DNA of 64,000 bases from Microbacterium sp. Leaf320 (lineage in GTDB: Bacteria > Actinomycetota > Actinomycetes > Actinomycetales > Microbacteriaceae), in NCBI RefSeq assembly GCF_001423485.1, contig NZ_LMOD01000003.1:1-64000 (forward strand). Reading direction: 5' to 3'. The translations under genes were made by a program, and so were the position numbers. The notes below the pieces were generated by a model. That model was not told the DNA's origin, made no database searches, and was given only the letters and a program-made list of their open reading frames with translations. Shown piece by piece: positions 12,982 through 22,756 of the stretch (positions are counted from its first letter, which is position 1; every line of letters starts with the position of its first letter).

Positions 12982-13136
12982 ACGGTCAGGCCCCGTGTCG
13001 AACTCGGGGTGCAATGTCGGGAACCGGGGCGGCGACACCGGCACTCGACCGCCGTGCGTGTGCAGGCAGAAGCGCAGGGTCGCCTAGAGTCGGCGGCCGC
13101 TGCGGCGTCGGCGCACGGCGATGACGCTCGGAGCGC

Positions 13137-13170
13137 CCTTCGACTCGCTGCGCTCGCTCAGGAACCGCGT
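13137..13170. repeat. Possible dispersed repeat (SERSESKG-type element)
   Basis: The sequence CTTCGACTCGCTGCGCTCGC followed by TCAGGAAC resembles an intergenic repeat scattered through Microbacteriaceae genomes that yields spurious SERSESKG-like peptides. Only one copy is in this window, so calling it a repeat relies on recollection. Confidence 0.35.
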
Positions 13171-13194
13171 GGCGGGAGCGAAGGCGGGCGAGGA

Positions 13195-13228
13195 CATGCC
13201 GCGACGATAGCGCGCTCGTCGCGGCATG
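13195..13228. terminator. Hairpin downstream of the thiE-thiD-tenA fusion
   Basis: A perfect 13-bp inverted repeat (arm CATGCCGCGACGA) with an 8-nt loop follows the fusion gene's stop by 16 nt and would end the thiamine operon before argC. The rest of 12970-13243 holds the argC promoter and the putative dispersed repeat; no gene is visible. Confidence 0.7.
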
Positions 13229-13243
13229 CGCAAATCCGATCCG

Positions 13244-15394
13244 TCACGCAGAGGCGGCAGAAGCGAACGGTGCGGCGAAGAAGGCGAGCTCGTGGGCGCT
13301 CGACACCTCGAAGGCGCGAAGCATCCGTTCCCGGGTGGCCGGGGCAGCGGTCGCCGCTGCGTCCGAGACCAGGGCGATCGCCTGGTCCGTGGCGTCCTCG
13401 AACCCCGGGTCCGCGTAGGTTGCGAGCCAGGAGGCGTACGGATGCCGGGGATCCCGCGCATATTCGCCGAACTCCCCCGCGTGCAGACGCTGGCCGAGGT
13501 CGGTGTAGAGCAAGAAGCACGGCAGCACCGCGGCGATGAGCTCGGCGTAGTCGCCACCGAAGGCCACGGAGCGCAGGTGGTCGAGGTAGGCCACAGTCGC
13601 AGGAGCGGGAGCAACCGAGAACATCGCCGCGTCCACTCCCTCACCCGGAGTCAGCCACGACGCATGCAGCTCGAGTTCGCCGATGATCGCCCCCTCGGCG
13701 GAGCGCGCCCAGAACGCCTGCTCGTGCGGAGTGGGAGAGAGGAGTGAGGCTTCGGCGAGCACACGGGCGTACTCGCGGAGGTACAGGGCATCCTGAGAGA
13801 GGTAGAACAGGAACGGCTCCCGATCGAGAGTGCCGTCGGCCAGTCCGCGGATGAAGGGGAGGTCGTCGATCCCCGCCCTCACGTCGGCTGTGCGCGCCCA
13901 CAACGTGGCGCGGATCTGCTCCGGCGTCGGTCTCGTCTCGAGCCCGCCGCGCTCCCACAGTCCTGCGAGATGGCTGACCGGTCCGTGACCGCGTCCGACG
14001 TGCAGTGGCTCGCTCTCGCGCAGTGACTCGCGCAGCCACGCCCGGGTCGAGGCGACGGCGTCGACGGCCGTCTCGCCGCGAGCCAGACGGGTGGCCAGTG
14101 CAGAGGAGAGCGAGCACCCCGTGCCATGCGTGTTCGCGGTGCGGATCCGAGTGCCCTGGTACTCCCGTCGCACTCCCTCGGCGGCGTTCACGAGCGCATC
14201 GGGGACGTCGTCCCCGGCGAGGTGCCCGCCCTTGACGAGCACCGCCGCCCCGATCGCCGTCGACAGCTCCTCTGCTGCGGCGAGCGCGTCGCCCCATCCG
14301 GCGATCGTCCGCCCGGCCAGCACGGCGAGCTCGTCGAGGTTGGGGGTCACGACGTGTGCACGGCGGAGGAGCCCGCGCAGTGCCGCCTCGGCGTCCTGAT
14401 CGAGCAGCCTGTCGCCGCTGGTGGCGACCATCACCGGGTCGACGACGACGATCGGCGGCCGAACGGCATCGAGCCAGTCGGCGACCGTGCGGATGACGTC
14501 GGCGTTCGCGAGCATCCCGATCTTGACCGCGTCGATGACGATGTCGTCGGAGATCGCATCGAGCTGCTCGCGCAGGAAGGCCGCAGGCGGCACATGCACG
14601 CCACGCACGCCGGTGGTGTTCTGGGCGGTCAGCGCGGTGAGCGCCGCCATGCCATAGCCGCCGTTCGCGGCGATCGACTTGAGGTCGGCCTGGATCCCCG
14701 CCCCACCGGACGGGTCACTCCCGGCGATGCTGAGCACCCGCGGCGTGCCCGCCTCGCGCCAGCGACGCACGAACGCCTCTGCCGTCTCGGCCGGATCCGC
14801 AGCCGCGCACAGCGCCGAGACCACCGCGAGGCCGGCCGCACCCGCACTCCGCAGCCGCTCGGTGTCGTCGATGCCCACACCTCCGATCGCCACGCACGGG
14901 AGCACGGTCGTCTCGACGAGGGCACGGAAGCCCTCGACGCCGAGGGCCGGCGGGTGGTCGGGCTTGGTGGTGGTGGGGCGGATGACGCCGACGCCCAGAT
15001 AGTCGACCGTGCCGGGCGGCAGCGCGCGCACAGCCTCGAAATGCTCCAGGCTGTTCGCCGTGAGGCCGATGAGCGCCTCGGGCCCCAGTGTCTCGCGTGC
15101 TCGCAGCACCGATGCGTCGCCCTGCCCGAGATGCACGCCGTCGACCCGCGCTCCTTGCTCACGCGCGGCGAGGGCAGCATCCAGGCGATCGTTCACCAGG
15201 AGGAGCGCACGGCCGGCGATCACGCGCGACAGCTCGACCAGCTGATCGGCGGTCTCGGCATCCGTCGCGCTCTTGTCTCGCAGCTGCACGATGCGCACTC
15301 CCCCGTCGACGGCACGGCGGACGGTCTCGACGACACCGCGTTCCCCGCAGAGGTCCGGGTCCGTCACCAGATACAGCGAGAGGTCCGCGATCAC
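13244..15394 (-). CDS. Trifunctional thiamine protein: ThiE-ThiD-TenA fusion
   Basis: One 716-residue frame holds three complete domains. Residues about 1-200 are thiamine-phosphate synthase (ThiE): [39 protein letters not shown]. Residues about 215-475 are HMP/HMP-P kinase (ThiD): [54 protein letters not shown]. The remainder is TenA, aminopyrimidine aminohydrolase/thiaminase [22 protein letters not shown], and LPCFLLY carrying the catalytic Cys. The GTG at 15394 overlaps the thiM stop (GTGA) and has GAGGAG upstream. Together with ThiM it couples salvage of both thiamine moieties to their joining. Confidence 0.93.
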   Translation of the reverse strand: MIADLSLYLVTDPDLCGERGVVETVRRAVDGGVRIVQLRDKSATDAETADQLVELSRVIAGRALLLVNDRLDAALAAREQGARVDGVHLGQGDASVLRARETLGPEALIGLTANSLEHFEAVRALPPGTVDYLGVGVIRPTTTKPDHPPALGVEGFRALVETTVLPCVAIGGVGIDDTERLRSAGAAGLAVVSALCAAADPAETAEAFVRRWREAGTPRVLSIAGSDPSGGAGIQADLKSIAANGGYGMAALTALTAQNTTGVRGVHVPPAAFLREQLDAISDDIVIDAVKIGMLANADVIRTVADWLDAVRPPIVVVDPVMVATSGDRLLDQDAEAALRGLLRRAHVVTPNLDELAVLAGRTIAGWGDALAAAEELSTAIGAAVLVKGGHLAGDDVPDALVNAAEGVRREYQGTRIRTANTHGTGCSLSSALATRLARGETAVDAVASTRAWLRESLRESEPLHVGRGHGPVSHLAGLWERGGLETRPTPEQIRATLWARTADVRAGIDDLPFIRGLADGTLDREPFLFYLSQDALYLREYARVLAEASLLSPTPHEQAFWARSAEGAIIGELELHASWLTPGEGVDAAMFSVAPAPATVAYLDHLRSVAFGGDYAELIAAVLPCFLLYTDLGQRLHAGEFGEYARDPRHPYASWLATYADPGFEDATDQAIALVSDAAATAAPATRERMLRAFEVSSAHELAFFAAPFASAASA

Positions 15395-16239
15395 AGCGCA
15401 CGCTCCTCGACGCGTGCCGCAGCGCCGATGTCGTGCGGCTCCACGGATGCGAGCGCGTCGAGGAACTCGACCGCGAAGCTGCCAGGACCCGAGGCCCGTG
15501 CGGCGGCGCGTTCCGCGGCGATCGTGTACACCAGGCTCGCCGACGCGACGGCGGTCAGCGGATCGGACCCGGCGGTGCGGGCGGCCCCCAGGAAGGCGGC
15601 CATCACGGCGCCCAGTGCACACCCGCCACCGGTGACCCTGGTGAGCAGCTCGTCGCCGTTCGCGATCCGCACGACGCGCAGCCCGTCGGTGATCAGGTCG
15701 ACGGGCCCCGAGACGGCGACGACCGAGCCGTGACGGGCGGCGAGTGCGAGGGCGGCGTCGGAGGCGGCATCGGTGGTGTCGGTGGCATCGACCCCGCGCC
15801 CTCCGGCGCTGAGTCCTGCGAGTGCGAGGATCTCGGAGGCGTTCCCGCGGATCGCCGTGGGGCGCGAGGCGACGAGGTCGTGCGCGAGCGCGGTGCGCAC
15901 GGGCAGCGAACCGATCGCGACCGGATCGAGCACCCAGGGAGTGCCCGCCGCCGTAGCACCCGCGACGGCTTCGAGACTCGCGGCCCGCTGCTCGGGGGTC
16001 GGAGTTCCGAGGTTGATCAGCACTCCGGACGCGACGCCCGCGAAGAGACCCGCCTCGTCGACGATGTCGACCATCGCGGGTGCTGCCCCGAGAGCCAGGA
16101 GCACGTTGGCCGTGAAGCCGGTGACGACGGAATTGGTGATGCAGTGAGTCAGCGGTGGTGACTCACGGAGCGCGGACAGCAGCTCGGCGGCCGAGGCCAC
16201 CAGGGTCGATTCGGATTCTGGACGCAGACGATCGCTCAT
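15391..16239 (-). CDS. thiM: Hydroxyethylthiazole kinase
   Basis: The 282-residue ribokinase-like enzyme phosphorylates the thiazole moiety of thiamine for salvage. The sequence has [20 protein letters not shown] near the N-terminus, GASPAM-like [19 protein letters not shown] and the C-terminal anion-hole region [15 protein letters not shown]. Its stop overlaps the fusion gene's GTG, and the TPP riboswitch immediately precedes it, so both genes should be repressed by thiamine pyrophosphate. No de novo thiC, thiG or thiS is present here, which fits a salvage operon. Confidence 0.95.
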   Translation of the reverse strand: MSDRLRPESESTLVASAAELLSALRESPPLTHCITNSVVTGFTANVLLALGAAPAMVDIVDEAGLFAGVASGVLINLGTPTPEQRAASLEAVAGATAAGTPWVLDPVAIGSLPVRTALAHDLVASRPTAIRGNASEILALAGLSAGGRGVDATDTTDAASDAALALAARHGSVVAVSGPVDLITDGLRVVRIANGDELLTRVTGGGCALGAVMAAFLGAARTAGSDPLTAVASASLVYTIAAERAAARASGPGSFAVEFLDALASVEPHDIGAAARVEERAL

Positions 16240-16242
16240 TGC

Positions 16243-16319
16243 GACATCCCTTCGCTAGTACGAACTAGATCAGGTTCGACGGGTCTGTTCTCAGCCGCGG
16301 ATGCGGCACCCCGTGTCAC
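16243..16319 (-). promoter_or_regulatory. TPP riboswitch controlling thiM and the fusion gene
   Basis: The minus strand contains the THI-element blocks in order: ACGGGGTGCC, GGCTGAGA, ACCCGTCGAACCTGATCT and a closing AGCGAAGGGA 7 nt before the thiM ATG. Because the last block GAAGGGA overlaps where ribosomes would bind, control is probably of translation initiation. It is a well-known class; the sequence match is strong. Confidence 0.95.
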
Positions 16320-16346
16320 TGCTCGAAGTCTAGCGACGACCGGAGA

Positions 16347-17312
16347 TCACCCTCGCCGCTGCAGCAGCTCCAGCTCGTCGGCGCGGGTGAGCCCCGCGCG
16401 CCTGTCACGGTCGATTCCGCGCTCCTGCTCGTCGGCGATGACGGCCGCGACGGTCTCGTCGAGCGGTCGCAGGGTGCCGCCCGCGGCGCGATACCGGGCG
16501 TTGGTGCGGGTCATGAAGCCGGCCATCTCGGCGGGCAGCCAGAGGGGCAGCGAGCGCTCCCCCGCCCAGTACCCGACGCCGTTCTCGACCAGCCACTCGT
16601 CATCGGCCGTCACCGTGTCACCCCCGTACGCGGCGCTCCGCCGCACGGTCGCGAGCACTTCGGCGAGCGGGTGCCGGTCGCCGATCGCGTTGACCACGCC
16701 GGCGGCATGCGTCGTGGCGACGAACTCCGACAGATCGTCGACGTCGATCACCTGCGCACTGCGCCCCTCGGCATTCGGCAGCAGAACGGGCCCGTCGACC
16801 GCGCGCAGGAAGGCCGCAGCCCAGTATCCGAAGCGATCGCTCGGGTCCCCCTCGCCGACGATAAGCCCGGGGCGTACGACCAGCGCTCGCTCACCGAGCG
16901 TACGCACGGCGTTCTCGGCCGCGACCTTCTGCGCGCCGTACTCGTACTCGTCGCCCGGCTTCGCCGCTGCATGCACGGGAGCCGTCTCGTCGGCTCCCAC
17001 CGTCGCGTCGTCGGAGTACACCGACATCGACGAGACATACGTCCAGCGGGCGGCCCGTTGCCCGAGCGCGGTCACCGCCGCCTCGACGTGGGCCGCATTC
17101 GATGAGACATCGATCACGTGGTCCCAGTCGCGACCCGCCACGGCGTCGTAGGCCGCAGGGTCATCCCGGTCGGCCAGCACGAGGCTCGCTCCCTCGGGAG
17201 ACGGGCGTCCTCCCCGTGCGAGGCACATCACGGTCGCCCCGTTCACCAGCATCCGTCGGGCGATCCGGCCCGACAGCCAGCCCGTTCCGCCGAGGATCAG
17301 TACGTCTGTCAT
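16347..17312 (-). CDS. NAD-dependent epimerase/dehydratase family protein
   Basis: The 321-residue extended short-chain dehydrogenase-like protein has the N-terminal Rossmann loop GGTGWLSGRIAR, the catalytic-type YGAQK (Y-x3-K), and VVRPGLIVGEGDPSDRFGYW in the substrate region. The substrate cannot be deduced; the family includes sugar epimerases and reductases. It stands alone, with the TPP-controlled thiamine operon downstream on the same strand. Confidence 0.8.
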   Translation of the reverse strand: MTDVLILGGTGWLSGRIARRMLVNGATVMCLARGGRPSPEGASLVLADRDDPAAYDAVAGRDWDHVIDVSSNAAHVEAAVTALGQRAARWTYVSSMSVYSDDATVGADETAPVHAAAKPGDEYEYGAQKVAAENAVRTLGERALVVRPGLIVGEGDPSDRFGYWAAAFLRAVDGPVLLPNAEGRSAQVIDVDDLSEFVATTHAAGVVNAIGDRHPLAEVLATVRRSAAYGGDTVTADDEWLVENGVGYWAGERSLPLWLPAEMAGFMTRTNARYRAAGGTLRPLDETVAAVIADEQERGIDRDRRAGLTRADELELLQRRG

Positions 17313-17376
17313 GCACCCATGCCATCAGCATCCGTCCACGAGCGGAAGGGTCTTCCGCTCAGGGCGGATGCCGTGC

Positions 17377-18096
17377 TCACGACCTGCGCAGGTCGCCCAG
17401 CCCGGCAAGCACCGGCACCGTCCACGAGGAGTCAGGGCGCCACTGCCGCCACTCCGGATCGAACGGCCACTCGCCCGCATGGAACGACTCGATCGCGGCG
17501 TCCGCGTGTCGCTCGATCTGCGCGGCCTGCTCGCGCGTGAGGCGCCCCTGCGCGATGGCCGCGACGAGCTCGTCCTCGTCCTTGAGGTGCACGCGGCCGT
17601 CCGGTTCGATCTCGACGTCGAGGATGTGATCCGACGAGTAGGTGTCGCGGTCGGTGCGCAGATGAGCGTTCTCGAGGTTCACGTACCATCCGGCGAACTG
17701 CCAGTCCGATCCGCTCACCTCACTCCAGAACAACCACACCGACCACGCGGCGCCCGCCGGGGCGATGCGGAGGATGCCGTTGCCCCACCACTCCTCGACG
17801 ATCCTCGTCCGCGGGTCGAGCCAGCGCCGCTCCAGTGGAACCGTGCGTATCCGCTCGCCCTCGGGCGTCCCCTGCCCCTCCTGGAGGGTCCCTGGCGCGA
17901 GCCACGCCACGAGCCCGCGCTCGTCGTCGCGCACCACGCGCATGGGCGTGATCGTCGACGCGTCACCCGGCTGCCAGCCCGGCTTGCGGTAGTGCCAGTC
18001 GATCTGATCGCCGGGCTGCAGGAAGGGCCCCTCGCCCATCGCTCTGACGCCGTCCGGCACCGCCGCAGGGGTGCTGTGAGGAAGGATGCTCATCAC
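17377..18096 (-). CDS. DUF402 domain protein
   Basis: The 239-residue product matches DUF402 (FomD/YgaC-like fold): QIDWHYRKPGWQPGDA, VRDDERGLVAWLAPGT, then WSVWLFWS, WYVNLENAHLRTD and the acidic DHILDVEIEPDGRVHLKDEDEL. Members include nucleoside-diphosphate or nucleotidyl phosphohydrolases that use a cluster of Asp/Glu residues to bind metals, and those acidic residues are present here. The role is otherwise unknown. Two adjacent Met codons compete as start; the second (18093) is equally possible. Confidence 0.8.
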   Translation of the reverse strand: MMSILPHSTPAAVPDGVRAMGEGPFLQPGDQIDWHYRKPGWQPGDASTITPMRVVRDDERGLVAWLAPGTLQEGQGTPEGERIRTVPLERRWLDPRTRIVEEWWGNGILRIAPAGAAWSVWLFWSEVSGSDWQFAGWYVNLENAHLRTDRDTYSSDHILDVEIEPDGRVHLKDEDELVAAIAQGRLTREQAAQIERHADAAIESFHAGEWPFDPEWRQWRPDSSWTVPVLAGLGDLRRS

Positions 18097-18170
18097 GACA
18101 CGCTACCTCGGGCACCCGCGGGATTCGGGTCGGCTCGGCGGGGCGATCGCATCCGGATCCGACGCCGCGA

Positions 18171-18220
18171 CCATCGCTTCGCGAACCGCTTGCCCTGGGG
18201 CGCGGCTCGCGAAGCGATGG
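18171..18220 (-). terminator. Terminator hairpin after pheT
   Basis: A perfect 14-bp inverted repeat (arm CCATCGCTTCGCGA) with a GC-rich loop starts 2 nt after the pheT stop. It separates pheST from the DUF402 gene. Confidence 0.8.
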
Positions 18221-18221
18221 G

Positions 18222-20726
18222 TCAGTCGCGCAGCGTCGCGCCGAAGCGCTCGGAGGCTACGGCGACGCCGGCGAGCTTCGCCTCGGTGGCCTCGGCAGCC
18301 GTGAGCGTGCGGTCGTCGGCGCGGAACCGCAGCGCGAATGTGAGGCTCTTCTCCCCCTCGGAGAGGCCCTCTCCGCGGTAGTCGTCGACGAGACGGATCG
18401 CCTCGAGCAGCGCACCGGCACCTTCCACCAGCGCGGCGCGGACAGCGCCCGCCGGCACGTCGGCGCCGAGCACGAGCGAGACGTCCTGCGTGGCGGCGGG
18501 GAACGTCGACAGGGAGGCGGCCACGGCGCGGGAGTCAGCCAGCGCCAGGATGCCGTCGAGGTCGATCTCAAGCACTGTCGCGCGACCCGGCAGGTCGGCG
18601 CCGGCGGCGACGTCGGGGTGGAGCTCGCCGACATAGCCGACCTCGACATCGCCCACCGACAGGACGCCGGTGCGCCCGGGGTGCAGCGCCGCACGCTGCC
18701 CCTGGACGACGTCGATGTCGACGCCCGCAGCCGCGGCGATGACGCGAGCAGCGTCGAGTGCCTCGGACAGGCCTGCCGGTTCTGCGGCGCGGCCGGGCTG
18801 GCGCGCGATGATGTTGCCCGTGAGCAGCACCGCCACGTGCCGGTGCTGCGGCGGGATCGATGCGTTCAGGGCGGCGAGCGTCTCGTCCGACGGACGCGCC
18901 CCGAGCGGAGGCACCTCGTCGGTGCCGTACTCGACACCCGGCTGCGGCAGGAAGACGACGCCGGTCTCGAACAGGGCGAGATCGGTGAGACCGCGGGAGA
19001 TGTTGCGATGCGCGGTCTGCAGGAGCCCCGGGATGAGCGAGCGACGCAGGAACGGTGCGGACCCGTCGAGCGGGTTGGCGATGCGGATGCTGGGCACGTG
19101 CTCGCCCGACGCCGAACCGTGCAGATCGTTCTCCGACTCGGTGGTGAACGGGAAAGAAGGCGTCTCGACGAGTCCGGCGGCGGCCAGCGCGTCGGCGACG
19201 CGGCGACGACCCTGCTGGTGTGCGGTCAGGCCGCGACCCGATGGCGGCGTTGGCAGCACCGAGGGAATCCGGTCGAGCCCGTGGATGCGGGCGACCTCCT
19301 CGGCGAGCGACCACTTGTCGGTGAGGTCGGGGCGCCAGGTCGGCGGGATGACGGTCCAGCCGGCATCCGCCTCGGTGACCTCCGCACCGATCGTCGTCAG
19401 CGCACCCTCGATCTCGGCGTCGGTGTAGTCGACGCCGATCAGGCCCTGGACGAATCCGCGCGGGAGCTCGATGTCGGCGACGAAGATCTCGGCGAACAGT
19501 GCGCCGCCCTCGTCGGCGAGCGTGCCACCGGCGAGCTCGACCATCAGGTCGGCGGCGCGCCGTGCGGCGACGAACGGCACGAGCGGGTCGACTCCGCGCT
19601 CGAAGCGCTTGGAGGCCTCACTCGGCAGCTTGTGACGACGCGCGGTGCGCGCGATCGTGATCGGGTCGAACGTCGCGGCCTCGATGAGCACGTTATGCGT
19701 GGTGTCGCTCATCTCGGTGGTGCCGCCGCCCATGACACCGGCGAGCCCGATCGGACCGGACTCATCCGTGATGAGCAGGTCTTCGGTATGGAGCGTGCGC
19801 TCCTGACCGTCGAGCGTCGTCATCTTCTCGCCGACGGCCGCACGGCGCACCGTGATTCCCCCTGCGAGCTTGTCGAGGTCGTAACCGTGCAGGGGCTGGC
19901 CGAGCTCGAGCATCACGTAGTTGGTGATGTCGATCAGGATGCCGAGCGAGCGCATGCCTGCGAGCGACAGACGAGCGATCATCCAGGGCGGGGTCGGCCG
20001 CGAGGGGTCGACCCCGCGGACCACCCGGGTGACGAACTCGCTCGCACCGGAGCGTCCGCGAATGGGAGCTGTGTCGTCGACGACCGCCGTGTGCCCGGTA
20101 CCGGGCTGGAGTTCGGCGAAGTCGCGCTCGGCAGGGTCGCGGAAGGCCGCACCGGTGGCGTGCGAGTACTCGCGAGCGACACCTCGGAGCGAGAACGCGT
20201 ACCCGCGGTCAGGGGTGACGTTGATCTCGACCGCGACATCATCGAGCCCGAGCAGGGCGATGGCGTCGGTGCCGACGGGCGCGTCGATGCCGAGGTCGGC
20301 GAGCACGAGGATGCCGTTGTGCTCGTCACCGAGACCCAGCTCGCGCGCCGACGCGATCATGCCGTCGGACACATGACCGTAGGTCTTGCGCGCGGCGATC
20401 GGGAACGGGCCTGGCAGTACGGCGCCGGGCAGGGTCACGACGACCTTGTCGCCGGCGACGAAGTTGTGCGCACCGCAGACGATCCCGCGGATGCCGCCGT
20501 TCGCCTCTCCGACGTCGACCTGGCACCAGTTGATCGTCTTGCCGTTCGACTGGGGCTCCCCCTCGAGAGAGACGACCTGACCGACGACCACGGGACCGGA
20601 GATCTCGAAGCGGTGAACGTCCTCCTCTTCGAAGCCGACGGTGACCATCGCCGCCAGGACGTCCTCAGGCGTCGCATCCGCTGCCAGATCGACGTACTCA
20701 CGCAGCCACGAAAGCGGGACGCGCAT
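18222..20726 (-). CDS. pheT: Phenylalanyl-tRNA synthetase beta subunit
   Basis: The 834-residue beta subunit has the full bacterial domain set: N-terminal MRVPLSWLREYVDL, a tRNA-bind EMAP-like domain (about 40-155), B3/4 editing domain, B5, the catalytic-like core (GLVETPSFPF, ANPLD), and the C-terminal ferredoxin-fold anticodon domain (LSTFPAATQDVSLVL). It pairs with PheS as an alpha2-beta2 enzyme. The ATG at 20726 overlaps the pheS stop by one base. The frame remains open upstream through pheS but is not coding there. Confidence 0.97.
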   Translation of the reverse strand: MRVPLSWLREYVDLAADATPEDVLAAMVTVGFEEEDVHRFEISGPVVVGQVVSLEGEPQSNGKTINWCQVDVGEANGGIRGIVCGAHNFVAGDKVVVTLPGAVLPGPFPIAARKTYGHVSDGMIASARELGLGDEHNGILVLADLGIDAPVGTDAIALLGLDDVAVEINVTPDRGYAFSLRGVAREYSHATGAAFRDPAERDFAELQPGTGHTAVVDDTAPIRGRSGASEFVTRVVRGVDPSRPTPPWMIARLSLAGMRSLGILIDITNYVMLELGQPLHGYDLDKLAGGITVRRAAVGEKMTTLDGQERTLHTEDLLITDESGPIGLAGVMGGGTTEMSDTTHNVLIEAATFDPITIARTARRHKLPSEASKRFERGVDPLVPFVAARRAADLMVELAGGTLADEGGALFAEIFVADIELPRGFVQGLIGVDYTDAEIEGALTTIGAEVTEADAGWTVIPPTWRPDLTDKWSLAEEVARIHGLDRIPSVLPTPPSGRGLTAHQQGRRRVADALAAAGLVETPSFPFTTESENDLHGSASGEHVPSIRIANPLDGSAPFLRRSLIPGLLQTAHRNISRGLTDLALFETGVVFLPQPGVEYGTDEVPPLGARPSDETLAALNASIPPQHRHVAVLLTGNIIARQPGRAAEPAGLSEALDAARVIAAAAGVDIDVVQGQRAALHPGRTGVLSVGDVEVGYVGELHPDVAAGADLPGRATVLEIDLDGILALADSRAVAASLSTFPAATQDVSLVLGADVPAGAVRAALVEGAGALLEAIRLVDDYRGEGLSEGEKSLTFALRFRADDRTLTAAEATEAKLAGVAVASERFGATLRD

Positions 20727-21766
20727 CACACCACCATCCCGTACTGCTCGCTGAATCGGACATCGCCCTCTGCCATGTCCCTCATGTCCTGCACATCGCT
20801 GCGGAACATCAGTCCACGCTCGACGCCCATCCCGAAGGCGAAGCCGCTGTAGACATCGGGGTCGATCCCGGCCGCCCGCAGCACGTTCGGGTTGATCATT
20901 CCGCAGCCGCCCCACTCGATCCATCGGGCGCCGCCCTTGAAGGTGGGATGCCACAGGTCGAGCTCGGCCGACGGCTCGGTGAAGGGGAAGAAGTTCGTGC
21001 GGAAGCGCGTCTTCGCCTCGGGCCCGAAGAGCTGGCGCGCGACGTGGTCGAGCGTGCCCTTGAGGTGCGCCATCGAGATGCCCTTGTCGACGACGAGGCC
21101 CTCGAACTGCGTGAAGACGGGGAGGTGCGTGGCATCGAACTCGTCGGTGCGGTACACGCGACCGGGGCACAGCACGTAGATCGGCACATCGCGCTCGAGC
21201 ATCGAGCGCACCTGCACGGGGCTCGTGTGCGTGCGCATCACGAGGTGGCGCGACGGAGGGTCGACGTAGAAGGTGTCCTGCTCCTGGCGGGCCGGGTGAT
21301 CGACGTCGAAGTTCAGGGCGTCGAAGTTGAACCACTCGTGCTCGAGTTCGGGTCCCTCCGCGATCTCCCACCCCATGCCGACGAAGATGTCGGAGATCTG
21401 CTCGCTGAGCAGGGTCAGCGGATGCCGTGCGCCGACGCGGGTGCGCGAAGGCACCGCCGTGATGTCGACACGCTCGGATTCGAGGCGCGCGGCGACCTCC
21501 GCGGTCGCGAGCTCGGCCTCTTTGGCGGCGAGCGCCTGGGTGACCTGGCCGCGGCCCTGGCCGACGAGCTTGCCGAACGCGGCCTTGTTCTCAGGAGCCA
21601 CCTGGCGCATCGACGCGTTCAGCACCGCCAGAGGCGATCCTTCTGCGACGTGAGCGGCACGGGCGGCCTTCAGCTCAGCCGTGTCGACGGCTGAGGCGAT
21701 CGCTTCGAGCGCCGCAGCGACTGCGGCCTCGACTGCTTCCGGGGTGATTTCGGGAGACTCAGACAC
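20726..21766 (-). CDS. pheS: Phenylalanyl-tRNA synthetase alpha subunit
   Basis: The 346-residue class II catalytic subunit carries motif 2 (LVMRTHTSPVQVRSM), FTQFEGLVVDKG, and motif 3 (YSGFAFGMGVERGLMF), with the N-terminal coiled-coil region that binds tRNA-Phe. The start is GTG at 21766, preceded by a TAGACT box 8 nt upstream and no Shine-Dalgarno site, so a leaderless message is likely. That promoter overlaps the terminator of the upstream glutamate operon. Confidence 0.97.
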   Translation of the reverse strand: MSESPEITPEAVEAAVAAALEAIASAVDTAELKAARAAHVAEGSPLAVLNASMRQVAPENKAAFGKLVGQGRGQVTQALAAKEAELATAEVAARLESERVDITAVPSRTRVGARHPLTLLSEQISDIFVGMGWEIAEGPELEHEWFNFDALNFDVDHPARQEQDTFYVDPPSRHLVMRTHTSPVQVRSMLERDVPIYVLCPGRVYRTDEFDATHLPVFTQFEGLVVDKGISMAHLKGTLDHVARQLFGPEAKTRFRTNFFPFTEPSAELDLWHPTFKGGARWIEWGGCGMINPNVLRAAGIDPDVYSGFAFGMGVERGLMFRSDVQDMRDMAEGDVRFSEQYGMVV

Positions 21767-21774
21767 GAGACAGG

Positions 21775-21780
21775 AGTCTA
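21775..21780 (-). promoter_or_regulatory. Putative leaderless -10 box for pheST
   Basis: TAGACT on the minus strand, 8 nt before the GTG. Three of its bases lie inside the stem of the terminator at 21778-21811, so termination of gluD and initiation of pheST share DNA. Confidence 0.5.
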
Positions 21781-21811
21781 CCGGCGCGGGGCGGTCGCCC
21801 CGCGCCGGTAG
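21778..21811 (-). terminator. Terminator of the gluABCD operon
   Basis: A perfect 16-bp inverted repeat (arm CTACCGGCGCGGGGCG) with a 2-nt spacer starts 4 nt after the gluD stop. It is very stable and nearly fills the 48-nt gap before pheS. Confidence 0.85.
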
Positions 21812-21814
21812 AGG

Positions 21815-22756
21815 TCACTTCGGATCGGAGCTGTCCAACCCGCCTACACCGCCGGCACCGCCGAACCCGCTGCCTCCGCGCTGCAGGGTGATCAGCTCGG
21901 TGTCCGTTCCATCGCCGTGCTGGCGAGGATCCTCTGCGGCGTGGATGGCCTGCACCTTCGGCGAACGCCGGGTGCTGATCTCGACCCACCGGGCGATGCC
22001 CGAGAGGATCAGGCACATGATGATGTAGATGCCACCGATCACGAATGCCGACTGCAGGATCGGACGCCCCTGCTGGGACGTGAGCTGCTTCGCGTAGTAG
22101 AGCAGTTCGGGGTACGTGATGATGAACCCGAGGGCGGTGTCCTTCATGGTGACGACGAGCTGAGCGACGATCACCGGGAGCATCGCCCGGATCGCCTGCG
22201 GCAGGAGGATCAGTCGCATGACGCCGCTCTTGCGGAGACCGATGGCGTACCCGGCTTCTTTCTGTCCGCGGGGCAGCGACTCGACGCCGGCGCGAAGCAC
22301 CTCGGCGAGGACCGACCCGTTGTAGGCCATGAGGGCGAGCACGACGGCCCAGTACGGATCCATCTTGATGCCGACCACGGGTAGCCCGTAGTAGAGCAGC
22401 ATCATGAAGACCAGAACCGGGACCGCTCGGAACAGCTCGGTGATCGCAGTGATGGGGATGCGGATCCACGCATGATCGGACAGCCGCCCGATCGCGAGCA
22501 GGAATCCGAGGATCACGCTCAGGAGCGCGGCGAACCCGAAAGCGGCCAGTGTGTTGCCGAGCGCCTTGAGGATGCCCATCCACACGTTGGAGAACGTGAA
22601 GACGTACCACTTCTCCGCCGAGAACTGGCCGGTCTCGACCATCCGGAGGACCACGAATCCGACGGCGACGAGGACGAGGACGACCGTGAGGGCGGCGATG
22701 ATGCGGTTGCGGGCGATCGCCCGGGGGCCCGGGACGTCGTACAGTACGGAACTCAT
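21815..22756 (-). CDS. gluD: Glutamate-type amino-acid ABC transporter permease
   Basis: The 313-residue integral membrane subunit has the His/Glu/Gln permease (HisM-type) pattern, with five or more hydrophobic helices and the EAA loop LRAGVESLPRGQKEAGYAIGL contacting the ATPase. GluD-type permeases are longer than GluC, as here, with a Gly-rich hydrophilic tail (GGSGFGGAGGVGG). The ATG at 22756 was preferred over 22771 because it overlaps the gluC stop in ATGA and has GGAGGA upstream. The substrate is probably glutamate or a related amino acid, by cluster similarity. Confidence 0.85.
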   Translation of the reverse strand: MSSVLYDVPGPRAIARNRIIAALTVVLVLVAVGFVVLRMVETGQFSAEKWYVFTFSNVWMGILKALGNTLAAFGFAALLSVILGFLLAIGRLSDHAWIRIPITAITELFRAVPVLVFMMLLYYGLPVVGIKMDPYWAVVLALMAYNGSVLAEVLRAGVESLPRGQKEAGYAIGLRKSGVMRLILLPQAIRAMLPVIVAQLVVTMKDTALGFIITYPELLYYAKQLTSQQGRPILQSAFVIGGIYIIMCLILSGIARWVEISTRRSPKVQAIHAAEDPRQHGDGTDTELITLQRGGSGFGGAGGVGGLDSSDPK

